Below are positions 1 through 6,679 of a DNA stretch of 12,479 bases, one piece after another; positions within the stretch are counted from its first letter, which is position 1, and every line of letters starts with the position of its first letter. The notes under the pieces were generated by a model. It worked only from the letters and a program-made list of their open reading frames with translations, ran no database searches and was not told the DNA's origin. Source of the DNA: an uncultured bacterium (GTDB taxonomy: Bacteria; Desulfobacterota; Desulfovibrionia; Desulfovibrionales; Desulfovibrionaceae); contig CAJMRA010000032.1 of the NCBI GenBank assembly GCA_905215675.1, positions 1 to 12,479 on the forward strand. Direction: 5' to 3'. The position numbers and the translations under genes were made by a program.

Positions 1-35
1 GGAGAACCCCTCTTGCGCGAGCAGAGGGGTTCTCC
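1..35 (-). terminator. Hairpin terminator downstream of the HExxH protein gene
   Basis: A perfect 12-base stem (positions 1-12 pairing with 24-35) with an 11-base loop lies 17 bases past the stop of the minus-strand gene ending at 53. The tail that would follow on the minus strand is outside the window, so a T-run cannot be checked. Because the stem is symmetrical it may also stop transcription from the other side. Confidence 0.6.
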
Positions 36-52
36 CTCCCCCGGAAAGTCTT

Positions 53-865
53 TTACACCTGCAGCGAAATGCCGGTGCCGAAGGGGGCCGGACTGGTGGG
101 CATGATGCCCTGCATGGCCGAGACGGCGTAGGCGCGCAGGGCGCGCCCCATGCCGGAAAGGACGCTTCCGCCGGACGCGGCGGCATTGGCGTTATCGGCG
201 GTATTGACGCCGCCGTAGGCGCTGCCTGCGGGGCCGACGCCGTTGCTTGCATCGGCAAAGAAGCTGCTCACGCCGGCATAGCTGTCGGCGGCCCTGCGGA
301 GCGTTGCGGCGGAAACGCTTTGTCCGTCTCCCTCTTCGGGATTGGCGCGCTGCTCGGCGCGGGCCTCCGTGGACATGCGGGAGGCCTGCGCGGCAACCTG
401 CGCATCCTGTGCGGAGGGATCGCCCGGGGCGAGGGCGGCGCGGCGAACCTGCTCCGCCTTCTGTTCCGTTTCCTCGGGATCGCCGGGAACGGAGGACGTG
501 TCAATGGAGACATGACCGCCGACGGCATACATGCGTCCGTCGGGGCCCTGCTGGTACTGGTATTGCGCGCCGCCGACGGCATGCTGCCCGGCGGCGGCCA
601 GATGTGCCGATTCGTGGGAGCGGACTTCCCGGTCGCGCTGTTGCAGCTTGCGCAGCTGCGCCTGCGCCTCGGGGCTGAGGGTCAGCTCGTCGGCACGGTT
701 TTCCAGCTCACGGGTGAAATCGGAGCCGGTTTGCTGTTGCTGTTGTTGTTGCGGGGTGACGACGCCGTTCTGGCCGCTGTTCTGGACGCGCCGGATCAGC
801 GCGTCATACGTGGCGGCATCGTCGGCGGCGCCGTATGTGGGGACTCGTTCGATAGGCTGGGACAT
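53..865 (-). CDS. Putative zinc metalloprotease, SprA-related / CJM1_0395 family
   Basis: A 270-residue protein with no clear signal peptide or membrane segment. Residues 84-88 read HESAH, an HExxH zinc-binding motif, and a second conserved block, GGHVSIDTSSVPGDP, lies at about 116-130. A long helical Ala/Gln/Arg-rich segment (about 131-170) ends in SAQDAQVAAQAS. This combination marks the SprA-related family (Pfam PF12118), often labelled putative metalloprotease CJM1_0395 family; substrate and activity are unknown. The family motif is usually written GEV, but here the residue is His (GHV). A seven-glutamine run (residues 39-45) is encoded by CAA/CAG triplets, a possible length-variable tract. 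Start: ATG at 865 with GAGGA about 5 bases upstream. It is followed by a hairpin and preceded by a possible sigma28-like promoter. Family call is firm; protease function is inferred. Confidence 0.8.
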   Translation of the reverse strand: MSQPIERVPTYGAADDAATYDALIRRVQNSGQNGVVTPQQQQQQQTGSDFTRELENRADELTLSPEAQAQLRKLQQRDREVRSHESAHLAAAGQHAVGGAQYQYQQGPDGRMYAVGGHVSIDTSSVPGDPEETEQKAEQVRRAALAPGDPSAQDAQVAAQASRMSTEARAEQRANPEEGDGQSVSAATLRRAADSYAGVSSFFADASNGVGPAGSAYGGVNTADNANAAASGGSVLSGMGRALRAYAVSAMQGIMPTSPAPFGTGISLQV

Positions 866-924
866 GGTATCCTCGTTGGGGGACTGGGCGCTCCGTGCCT
901 GCGCCGTTTATCCTCTCGTAGTTC

Positions 925-951
925 CTATCGGTCGAAAGCGTGAAATCTTAA
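925..951 (-). promoter_or_regulatory. Possible sigma28 (FliA)-like promoter of the HExxH gene
   Basis: On the minus strand the sequence reads TTAA, 15 bases, then ACCGATAG. The sigma28 consensus is TAAA-N15-GCCGATAA, so 3 of 4 and 6 of 8 bases match with correct spacing. The start site would fall about 50 bases upstream of the ATG at 865. This suggests flagellar-regulon control but is only a motif match. Confidence 0.35.
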
Positions 952-973
952 GGGAAAAACCGGGGCGTTTCAG

Positions 974-1020
974 GAAAAAAGCACGGGAGAGCCCCGACGG
1001 GATGGCCGGGGCTCTCCCGT
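974..1020 (-). terminator. Rho-independent terminator of the speB-panB operon
   Basis: A perfect 14-base stem (983-996 with 1007-1020, 10-base loop) is followed on the minus strand by GC and six T residues (980-975). It lies downstream of panB; the repeat element at 1028-1174 sits between the panB stop codon and this hairpin. Confidence 0.85.
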
Positions 1021-1027
1021 ACCGGGC

Positions 1028-1174
1028 TAGAGCGTTTCACTCTTGAAAAAGGTGAAGCGCGAGGCGGCGGCACAGCGCCGCCCGGCCCGAATTGAGCGGA
1101 AAAACCGCGTTTTTCCGCGAAACAACAGGCCGTATGGTTTGAAACGCGCAGCGTTTCAAACTGAAATTGCTCTA
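1028..1174 (+). repeat. Dispersed MITE-like hairpin element, copy 1
   Basis: 147 bases with ends TAGAGC and GCTCTA. It contains four successive inverted repeats: GCGTTTCACTCTT/AAAGGTGAAGCGC (imperfect), GGCGGCG/CGCCGCC, GCGGAAAAAC/GTTTTTCCGC (loop CGC) and GTTTGAAACGC/GCGTTTCAAAC (loop GCA). The right end supplies the TAG stop of panB on the minus strand. Removing the element with one TA gives CTC TAT TAG CCC, again a stop codon. Family unknown to me; no coding capacity. Confidence 0.9.
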
Positions 1175-1993
1175 ATAGAGGCGGTTCAGCAATTCTTCAT
1201 CCATGCTGAAACAATGTTCCGGTCCGGGGAAAGTTCCGGCGCGGACTTCATCGGCATAGGCGGCGAAGGCCGCGCGCATGGTATCGCCCACGGGCGCAAA
1301 GCGCTTGACGAACTTGGGGGAAAGGCGCTCCGTGATGCCCAGCATGTCCTGCCAGACCAGCACCTGCCCGTCGCAGTCGGGCCCCGCGCCGATGCCGATG
1401 GTGGGGATGCCGATTTCCCGTGTGATGCGCGCCGCCAGAGGCGTGGGAACGCACTCCAGCACAATGGCAAAGGCTCCGGCCTTTTCCAGGGCGCGCGCGT
1501 CATCCAGCATCTTTTGCGCGGCTTCGGCGCTTTTGCCCTGCACCTTGTAGCCGCCGAGGCTGTGCAGGGATTGCGGCGTCAGGCCGATATGCCCCATGAC
1601 CGGGATGGAGGCCCGGACAATGGCTTCCACATGCGGCGCAAAATCCGCGCCGCCTTCCAGCTTGACGGCCTGCGCCCGCCCTTCCCGGATAAGGCGGCCA
1701 GCATTTCCGCATGCCTGCTGCGGGGAAATCTGGTAACTCATGAAGGGCATGTCGCACACGACCAGCGCCTTCTGCGCGGCGCGCGCCACAGCGGCGCAAT
1801 GGTGGATCATGTCGTCCATACCGACGCTCAGGGTGTCGTCAAGACCCATCATGACCATGCCGAGAGAGTCGCCGACGAGGATGGCGTCGGCGGCGTCGTC
1901 CATGAGGCGGGCAATACTGTAGTCGTAGGCCGTAATCATGGCCAGTTTGCGATCACCCTTGGCGGCGCGAAATGTTACAGCCGTCTGTTTCAT
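1172..1993 (-). CDS. panB: 3-methyl-2-oxobutanoate hydroxymethyltransferase (ketopantoate synthase)
   Basis: A 273-residue cytoplasmic enzyme of normal family length. It transfers a hydroxymethyl group from 5,10-methylene-tetrahydrofolate to 2-oxoisovalerate, the first committed step to pantothenate and CoA. Visible family signatures are TAYDYS (about 21-26), VGDSLGM (about 40-46, with a metal-ligand Asp), CDMPFMSY (about 79-86, second metal-ligand Asp), KLEGG, GHIGLTPQS, GGYKVQG, the ECVP segment with the catalytic Glu, and PTIGIGAG. The start at 1993 has a strong AGGAGG about 6 bases upstream, and this ribosome site overlaps the end of speB (9-base gap), so the two are co-transcribed. The TAG stop codon is contributed by the end of repeat copy 1. 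No panC or panD is present in the window. Confidence 0.97.
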   Translation of the reverse strand: MKQTAVTFRAAKGDRKLAMITAYDYSIARLMDDAADAILVGDSLGMVMMGLDDTLSVGMDDMIHHCAAVARAAQKALVVCDMPFMSYQISPQQACGNAGRLIREGRAQAVKLEGGADFAPHVEAIVRASIPVMGHIGLTPQSLHSLGGYKVQGKSAEAAQKMLDDARALEKAGAFAIVLECVPTPLAARITREIGIPTIGIGAGPDCDGQVLVWQDMLGITERLSPKFVKRFAPVGDTMRAAFAAYADEVRAGTFPGPEHCFSMDEELLNRLY

Positions 1994-2002
1994 GTGAGCC
2001 TC

Positions 2003-2887
2003 CTATATTTTTGCGACGGCATTGGCGCGCCGGGCAAAGCCCATGAGGGCATGTACCAGCTTGGCTGCCGTGAAGTCCGCGTGATGCAGGCCGGGCAGGG
2101 GAGCCAGTTCCACCACGTCCATGCCGACGACGCGCCGTCCCCGGCAGCAGCGCTCGATCAGGCGCAGGGCGTCGTGCCAGAACAGCCCTCCCGGCGAGGG
2201 CGTGCCCGTGGCCGGCATGAGTGAGGAATCCAGCCCGTCCACGTCAAAAGTAAGATAGATGCGCGGCGGGAAGTCGGCGGGGAGGGGATGCTCCGGGATG
2301 CCTTCGGCATAGAGCGCGGCCGCGTCGAGGGCCGTTACCTGAAAGCGGCGGCGGATGTCGGCTTCCTCGCGGCAATAGTCGCGCATGGCGAATTGCGCCA
2401 GAGGCAGATCCAGATCCGCCACGGCGCGATACATGACGCTGGCATGTGAGAGCGGATTGCCTTCATAGGCGGGGCGCAGATCCGCATGGGCGTCGAACTG
2501 GACTATGCCGAACGGCTTGCCGCTGCGTCGTGCCTCCCGCGCAAGGGCCCGGAGGGCCCCCAGCGTCACCGTATGTTCCCCGCCCAGCAGGACGGGCAGG
2601 GCCTTGCAGGCCAGCGCCGCGTCCACGGCCCGTTCGATGCCGCTCAGGGCTTCCTCGCTTGTGGGACAGGGGACGGGGGGAGCCGTGTAGACGCCTCCTT
2701 CGCAGGGGGCGCTGATGCCGTCCCAGGCCTCCAGCTGCTGGGACGCCTCAAGAATGGCGGCCGGTCCCTGCGCCGTGCCGCCGCCGTAGGAAGTACTTTG
2801 TTCCAGCGGGGCGGGGATGACGTGAAATGCCGCGGCGTCCGGGGGGACGGGAGCATATTCCGAAGCCAGAAAATCGTGATAGCGCAT
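2003..2887 (-). CDS. speB: Agmatinase-family ureohydrolase
   Basis: Predicted to hydrolyse agmatine to putrescine and urea with a binuclear Mn centre in the cytoplasm. Counting from the start chosen here (294 residues), metal-ligand motifs are GGEHT (His about 105), FDAHAD (about 131-136) and FDVDGLD (about 214-220), followed by the family block ATGTPSPGG. The DGLDP seen in most members is DGLDS here. I chose the ATG at 2887 because GAGG lies about 5 bases upstream. An upstream in-frame ATG at 2905, adding six residues (MSCEEF), has no ribosome site. It is first in an operon with panB, an unusual pairing. Arginase or guanidinobutyrase activity cannot be excluded from sequence alone, since ureohydrolase substrates are hard to separate by motif. 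Confidence 0.9.
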   Translation of the reverse strand: MRYHDFLASEYAPVPPDAAAFHVIPAPLEQSTSYGGGTAQGPAAILEASQQLEAWDGISAPCEGGVYTAPPVPCPTSEEALSGIERAVDAALACKALPVLLGGEHTVTLGALRALAREARRSGKPFGIVQFDAHADLRPAYEGNPLSHASVMYRAVADLDLPLAQFAMRDYCREEADIRRRFQVTALDAAALYAEGIPEHPLPADFPPRIYLTFDVDGLDSSLMPATGTPSPGGLFWHDALRLIERCCRGRRVVGMDVVELAPLPGLHHADFTAAKLVHALMGFARRANAVAKI

Positions 2888-2998
2888 GAATTCCTCGCAG
2901 GACATGCAGCCGGATGGCTGTCGCGTCGTTTACCCGGGGAGTATGGCACAGCCCGGCGTGATAATCCAGCAAGTCGGAGGGGGGCGATGCAAAGCGAA

Positions 2999-3023
2999 GC
3001 GGCCTGCTGGGGAGGCAGGCCGC
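2999..3023. promoter_or_regulatory. Hairpin in the speB leader
   Basis: A perfect 9-base stem (GCGGCCTGC at 2999-3007 with GCAGGCCGC at 3015-3023, 7-base loop) lies about 112 bases upstream of the speB start and downstream of the sigma54-type promoter, so it would be in the 5' untranslated RNA. There is no T-run in the leftward direction; rightward it is followed by CGTTTTGG. It may be a leader structure or a weak plus-strand terminator. Confidence 0.45.
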
Positions 3024-3070
3024 CGTTTTGGAGATATGTATCAGCAAAGAAAGGAAGGTATCTTGGAAAA

Positions 3071-3087
3071 AGCAATAATAGTGCCAA
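3071..3087 (-). promoter_or_regulatory. Sigma54-type promoter for speB-panB
   Basis: The minus strand reads TTGGCAC, five bases, TTGCT. This matches the sigma54 -24/-12 consensus (YTGGCACG-N4-TTGCW) at all but one position and with exact spacing. Transcription would start near 3059 and run through the hairpin at 2999-3023 into speB. A 10-base perfect palindrome, GCAATATTGC (3108-3117), lies about 20 bases upstream in an AT-rich stretch. The rest of 2888-3229 holds no convincing gene. Confidence 0.6.
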
Positions 3088-3229
3088 GCTGATAATTTTG
3101 TAATATGGCAATATTGCTCATATATTTTCAAGGACGCATCTGTTTTGACGTGAAAAAAGTTGTACTTCCGCAGTGGAAGACAGGATTTTCGGGTCTGTCG
3201 CGTAAAAATTCTTGTCCATATAAAGAAAA

Positions 3230-3252
3230 AGGGGTTCGCATTGCGAACCCCT
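3230..3252 (-). terminator. Terminator of tRNA-Ala (left copy)
   Basis: An AGGGGTTCGC / GCGAACCCCT stem with a 3-base loop is followed on the minus strand by TTTTTCTTTA. It starts 6 bases beyond the CCA end of the tRNA. Confidence 0.9.
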
Positions 3253-3258
3253 GAAATC

Positions 3259-3334
<76 letters not shown>

Positions 3335-3347
3335 GTGACAAAAAACA

Positions 3348-3376
3348 CTTCTACGCGCCGAGAGGCGCGGCGTCAA
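3348..3376 (-). promoter_or_regulatory. Sigma70-type promoter of tRNA-Ala
   Basis: On the minus strand TTGACG (3376-3371), a 17-base spacer and TAGAAG (3353-3348) give a good -35/-10 pair. The predicted start is a few bases upstream of the mature tRNA 5' end at 3334. Confidence 0.7.
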
Positions 3377-3462
3377 GATTTTTTTGCCGAATTCCCGCTC
3401 GACCTGCGGCCCCGACTTTGGCATGCTGACCGCGATCTTTCAACTTCGACAGGATGTTCCGC

Positions 3463-4425
3463 ATGTTTACGCCCTTGTTGCTCATGCTTTCCGGGATTTT
3501 TCTTGGCTATCTGGGACGTCGCGCCGCGCGTCGCCGTCTCTGGCCGACGGTGTGTCTGCGCCTGTGCGCGCATGCCATACCGCCTGCCGTACTGTTTTTG
3601 CTGTTCACGCTGGGAGCGAGCGTCGGCGGCGACAGCGAGTTGTTGCGCGTGCTGCCACAGCTGGGCGGCGTGGCTCTCTGGCTGACCGCGTGCGGCCTGA
3701 TCGGCAGCTTTGCCTGTGTGCGGCTGATACGTCGCCGCCTGCCGCACGTCCCCGATGCGCCCGCGGCAGCGCCTGTGGAGGCGTCTCCCGTCCGGGAGCC
3801 GCTTGTGCGTCGTCTGGCGGCGCTGGCCACAGGGAGCGCCGGTATTCTCGCCTTTTTTGGTCTGGGTCTTGTTCTGGCCCGGGCGGACGTCCTGCCGCCG
3901 GTACTGACATCGCACATGTCGGCCCTGTATGCGCTCTATTTTCTGATGACGCTGGTCGGCGTCTCGCTGGGCAGGGATGAGCGTATGGGCGACATTTTGC
4001 GGACGCTGCGTCCCCGGACGCTGCTCCTGCCGCTGGCGACGGCGTTCGGCACCTTGCTGGGGTCCGCGCTGGCCTCTCTGGCCGTGGACTACAGTCTGAC
4101 GGACTGCCTGGCCGTGGGAGCGGGCTTCGTGTATTATTCGCTTTCGTCCGTCATCATTACCATGAGCAAGGGGGCCGAACTGGGCGCCATTGCGCTTATG
4201 GCCAATATCACACGGGAATTGCTGACCTTTGCCGCGGCCCCCCTGATTGTGCGCCTGCTGGGGCCCGAATGCCTGATTTCCTGCGGCGGGGCGTCCACCA
4301 TGGACAGCACGCTTCCCACCGTCGTGCGCCATGCCGGAGTGCAATGGACCTTTATTTCCATTGTCCACGCCATGCTGCTGGATTTCAGCGTGCCGTTTCT
4401 GGTACCGTTTCTTTGTTCGCTATGA
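3463..4425 (+). CDS. lysO: LysO-type lysine exporter (DUF340/YbjE family) membrane protein
   Basis: A hydrophobic protein of about 320 residues with roughly eight membrane segments: an N-terminal pair, a segment at 70-90, then, after an Ala/Pro/Val-rich loop of about 30 residues, segments from about 125 onward. The C-terminal half has the LysO/DUF340 signatures YYSLSSVIIT, KGAELGAIALMANITRE, GGASTMDSTLP and SIVHAMLLDFSVPFLVPF. The E. coli homologue (YbjE) exports L-lysine across the inner membrane; the same role is inferred here. I prefer the ATG at 3463, which has AGGA 8 bases upstream; an ATG at 3454 (three more residues, MFR) has AGG directly touching it. The gene is transcribed away from tRNA-Ala and has no terminator that I can see before the operon promoter at 4455. 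Confidence 0.88.
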   Translation: MFTPLLLMLSGIFLGYLGRRAARRRLWPTVCLRLCAHAIPPAVLFLLFTLGASVGGDSELLRVLPQLGGVALWLTACGLIGSFACVRLIRRRLPHVPDAPAAAPVEASPVREPLVRRLAALATGSAGILAFFGLGLVLARADVLPPVLTSHMSALYALYFLMTLVGVSLGRDERMGDILRTLRPRTLLLPLATAFGTLLGSALASLAVDYSLTDCLAVGAGFVYYSLSSVIITMSKGAELGAIALMANITRELLTFAAAPLIVRLLGPECLISCGGASTMDSTLPTVVRHAGVQWTFISIVHAMLLDFSVPFLVPFLCSL

Positions 4426-4454
4426 GGGGGATGGCCGATGTCAAAAATATGTGC

Positions 4455-4483
4455 TTGAACTATTTTTTAATGGTGTGTATTCT
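4455..4483 (+). promoter_or_regulatory. Sigma70-type promoter of the acyl-modification operon
   Basis: TTGAAC (4455-4460), a 17-base AT-rich spacer and TATTCT (4478-4483) lie 63 bases upstream of the KAS III-like start codon. The spacer and surroundings are far more AT-rich than the flanking housekeeping DNA. Confidence 0.7.
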
Positions 4484-4500
4484 AAATAAATTGCCTATTG

Positions 4501-4519
4501 GTGCTCCCCGCTGGAGCAC
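4501..4519 (+). promoter_or_regulatory. Hairpin in the operon leader
   Basis: GTGCTCC / GGAGCAC, a 7-base perfect stem with a 5-base loop, sits just after the predicted transcription start and 26 bases before the first start codon. There is no following T-run. It could stabilise the transcript or affect translation; the role is unknown. Confidence 0.35.
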
Positions 4520-4545
4520 TGGCGAAGTTGTATAAGGAGCTCCTG

Positions 4546-5694
4546 ATGGCTGACACAATTTTTTCTCATGTGCGCCTTGATGCGGTTTATACAGCCGTGC
4601 CGCGTAAGGAACTTCGTATCGAAGACGAGCTGCCCTATTATGGAAACAGCCTGAAAAAAGTTGAGCGTGCCCGGCGCATGCTCGGTACAGACAAACGTCG
4701 CATTGCGTATCCCGACTTGATCGCTTCGGATTTGTGTCAAATCGCGGCCGAGCGGCTTCTTGCCGAGCAGAACGTGGACAGGACATCTCTTGACGCCCTG
4801 ATTTTTTTGAGCCAATTCCCCGATTTTGATTTACCTGCCACAGCCTGTCGTTTGCAGCATGAGCTTGGTCTGTCAAAACATTGTGCAGCTTTTGATGTTA
4901 ATCAGGGATGTGCCGGTTTTGTGTATGGACTCTGGTTGGCATCCAGCTTGATTGCGGCAGGTGGATGTCGCAAGGTCCTGCTGCTCACTGGCGATTCTTG
5001 TGCGCGGGATACCCGGAATCGTATCATGGCTCCCATTTTTGGGGATGGCGCCAGCGCGGCTCTTGTTTGTCGGGATGAAAATGCCTCTGAAATGCGCTTT
5101 TCTCTGGGGACGGACGGGACGGGATTTCGGCATATTATTATACCTGGCGGTCGGGCGATGCTCCCGTATAGCAGAACCTTTGAGGATAACAGGCCGTTCT
5201 TCGAAGACGTGGAGGATGCGCTCGGGAATCCGTGGCGTCTTAATGAAGTATTTATGAATGGCGGAGAAATTTTTAACTTTGTCATGACGACAGTCGTCGA
5301 CCATCTGAAAAATTTTATGCAGCAGGCGCACGTTTTACCGGAAGACGTGGACTGGCTCTTCCTGCATCAGGCAAACAAGCAGATTATAGAGACTCTGGCC
5401 GCGCAGGTTGGTATGCCTGTGGAGAAAACGCCAAGTTCGGCTTTCAGCAAATATGGTAATCTGTCTTCATCCTCCATTCCTTCGGCCATGTGCGAACATT
5501 TTGGGGGGACATCTGTGACGAGGCAGAAATTGCTTTTATGCGGTTACGGCGTCGGCTTTTCGTGGGCATCATGTCTTCTGGAGGCCGATAATTTGAAATG
5601 TGCCCCGGTGATATCCATTGCTCCTGATGACGTTCCCGCCAAATGGACATTGGAACAGTGGAGCGATCTCCTTCGGGGCCGTGAAGACATATAG
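4546..5694 (+). CDS. KAS III (FabH)-like 3-oxoacyl-ACP synthase
   Basis: A 382-residue thiolase-fold condensing enzyme. The catalytic triad of the KAS III family is visible: Cys122 in VNQGCAGFVYGL, His274 in LFLHQANKQI and Asn305 in KYGNLSSSSIP. A GDGASAALV segment lies at about 167-174. It is longer than housekeeping FabH (about 320), with an insertion near 205-235 and a C-terminal tail of about 30 residues after residue 350. KAS III enzymes condense an acyl-CoA with malonyl-ACP, so the likely product is a short 3-oxoacyl-ACP on the ACP encoded 11 bases downstream. Start: ATG 4546 with AAGGAG about 7 bases upstream. Operon context (ACP, SDR, two acyltransferases) points to a tailoring pathway, not bulk fatty acid synthesis. 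Exact acyl substrate unknown. Confidence 0.9.
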   Translation: MADTIFSHVRLDAVYTAVPRKELRIEDELPYYGNSLKKVERARRMLGTDKRRIAYPDLIASDLCQIAAERLLAEQNVDRTSLDALIFLSQFPDFDLPATACRLQHELGLSKHCAAFDVNQGCAGFVYGLWLASSLIAAGGCRKVLLLTGDSCARDTRNRIMAPIFGDGASAALVCRDENASEMRFSLGTDGTGFRHIIIPGGRAMLPYSRTFEDNRPFFEDVEDALGNPWRLNEVFMNGGEIFNFVMTTVVDHLKNFMQQAHVLPEDVDWLFLHQANKQIIETLAAQVGMPVEKTPSSAFSKYGNLSSSSIPSAMCEHFGGTSVTRQKLLLCGYGVGFSWASCLLEADNLKCAPVISIAPDDVPAKWTLEQWSDLLRGREDI

Positions 5695-5705
5695 GAGGAG
5701 ATGGT

Positions 5706-5930
5706 ATGCAACTTACGGAATTTCTCTTGGTATTTCAGGATATATTGCAGCGAGATGAGCCGCTGGCTGCCGATGATGCCTTGGTAGATATTGAAGAATG
5801 GGATTCTCTGGCCGTCATGGCGACTATTGCCTGGTTCGACAGGAATCTGGGAAAGAAACTGACATTCAGGGATTTCAAAGGGCTGAAGTCCGTTGCCGAT
5901 ATCGCGGCCCTGGCCGGGATTGTGCAATGA
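5706..5930 (+). CDS. Acyl carrier protein
   Basis: A 74-residue acidic helical protein. The EWDSLAVM segment carries the Ser34 that would receive the 4'-phosphopantetheine arm (DSL motif). Sequence and length differ from the very acidic housekeeping AcpP, and it fits a dedicated pathway ACP. AGGAGGAGATGGT directly precedes the ATG, giving one of the strongest ribosome sites in the operon. The stop codon overlaps the start of the SDR gene (ATGA), so the two are translationally coupled. It is the presumed carrier for the acyl group made by the KAS III-like enzyme. A peptidyl carrier role is unlikely because no adenylation domain is present. Confidence 0.9.
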   Translation: MQLTEFLLVFQDILQRDEPLAADDALVDIEEWDSLAVMATIAWFDRNLGKKLTFRDFKGLKSVADIAALAGIVQ

Positions 5931-6679
5931 TCGCCTTTGCCGCGGAGGACATCTTCCTCGTTACCGGAGCGAGTTCCGGGATCGGTCGGGAGACGGCTCT
6001 GTTGCTCAATCGGCTGGGGGCAACTGTGCTGGCTTCGGGACGAAATTCTGAGCGTCTTGAGGCCATGCGGAGCGCATGCGTCGATCCGAAGCGTATATAT
6101 CTGGAACCGCTGGATCTGTGTGCGAATCTGGATGCGTTGCCGGCATGGGTGGGCGAGCTGCGGGCGCGTTACGGCAAATTGCGAGGACTTGCCTTTTGCG
6201 CCGGCCAGACATGGAATTTGCCCATGTCGCAGCTGTCTGCGGAAACGGGAAGGCGGGCCTTTGATGTGTGTTGTCTGGCCCCGTTGATGACAGCTCGTGG
6301 ATTTTGTGATCGGAGAAACTGCATCGGCGCCGGGGCATCTGTGGTTTTTGTCGCTGCAGCTGCCGCATGTGATCCTAATCCCGGGCAGGGCGCTTACGGC
6401 GCGGCCAAGGCCGGTCTTGTGTGTGCGGCGCGTTGTCTTTCCAAGGAAGTCGCTCCCCGTGGAATCCGTGTCAACTGCGTTTCGCCGGGGCTGGTGGCAA
6501 CGCCCATGATGGAGGCGACCATCAGGGAGCTTGGGGAAGATTTTGTGCGCCGGGAAGAAGCCGCATATCCGTTAGGATTCGGACAGCCGGAAAATGTGGC
6601 CGATATGGTGGCGTTCCTGCTCTCTGATGCTGCGGGGTGGATGACGGGGCAGAATATCCTTCTTTCCGGAGGACGGTAA
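5927..6679 (+). CDS. SDR-family oxidoreductase (FabG-like) with altered active site
   Basis: A 250-residue Rossmann-fold short-chain dehydrogenase/reductase. The cofactor motif TGASSGIG is at residues 13-20, the AFCAG strand at 89-93, Tyr157 and Lys161 in AYGAAK, and the family C-terminus PENVADMVAFLLSDAAGWMTGQNILLSGG. By position it would reduce the 3-oxoacyl-ACP to 3-hydroxyacyl-ACP with NAD(P)H. Two of the four usual catalytic residues are changed: the Ser 13 residues before Tyr is Ala144 (in FVAAAAACD), and the Asn expected in FDVN is Cys115. It may therefore be slow, act on another reaction, or serve a structural role. The start at 5927 overlaps the ACP stop by 4 bases; its own stop overlaps the next ATG by one base. 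Confidence 0.88.
   Translation: MIAFAAEDIFLVTGASSGIGRETALLLNRLGATVLASGRNSERLEAMRSACVDPKRIYLEPLDLCANLDALPAWVGELRARYGKLRGLAFCAGQTWNLPMSQLSAETGRRAFDVCCLAPLMTARGFCDRRNCIGAGASVVFVAAAAACDPNPGQGAYGAAKAGLVCAARCLSKEVAPRGIRVNCVSPGLVATPMMEATIRELGEDFVRREEAAYPLGFGQPENVADMVAFLLSDAAGWMTGQNILLSGGR

Noticed and set aside
1043..2224. Long plus-strand open frame over panB
   Set aside because: It begins inside repeat copy 1 (MKKVKREAAAQRRPAR...) and then runs antisense to panB and speB, which have clear family motifs. The same peptide start appears at 8936, so it is only a translation of the repeat.
3373..4368. Long minus-strand frame over lysO
   Set aside because: Low-complexity Gln/Arg/His-rich antisense shadow; the plus strand has membrane segments and LysO motifs.
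4498..4545. Upstream extension of the KAS III-like protein to a TTG at 4498
   Set aside because: The extension overlaps the leader hairpin and has no ribosome site; the ATG at 4546 has AAGGAG at good distance.
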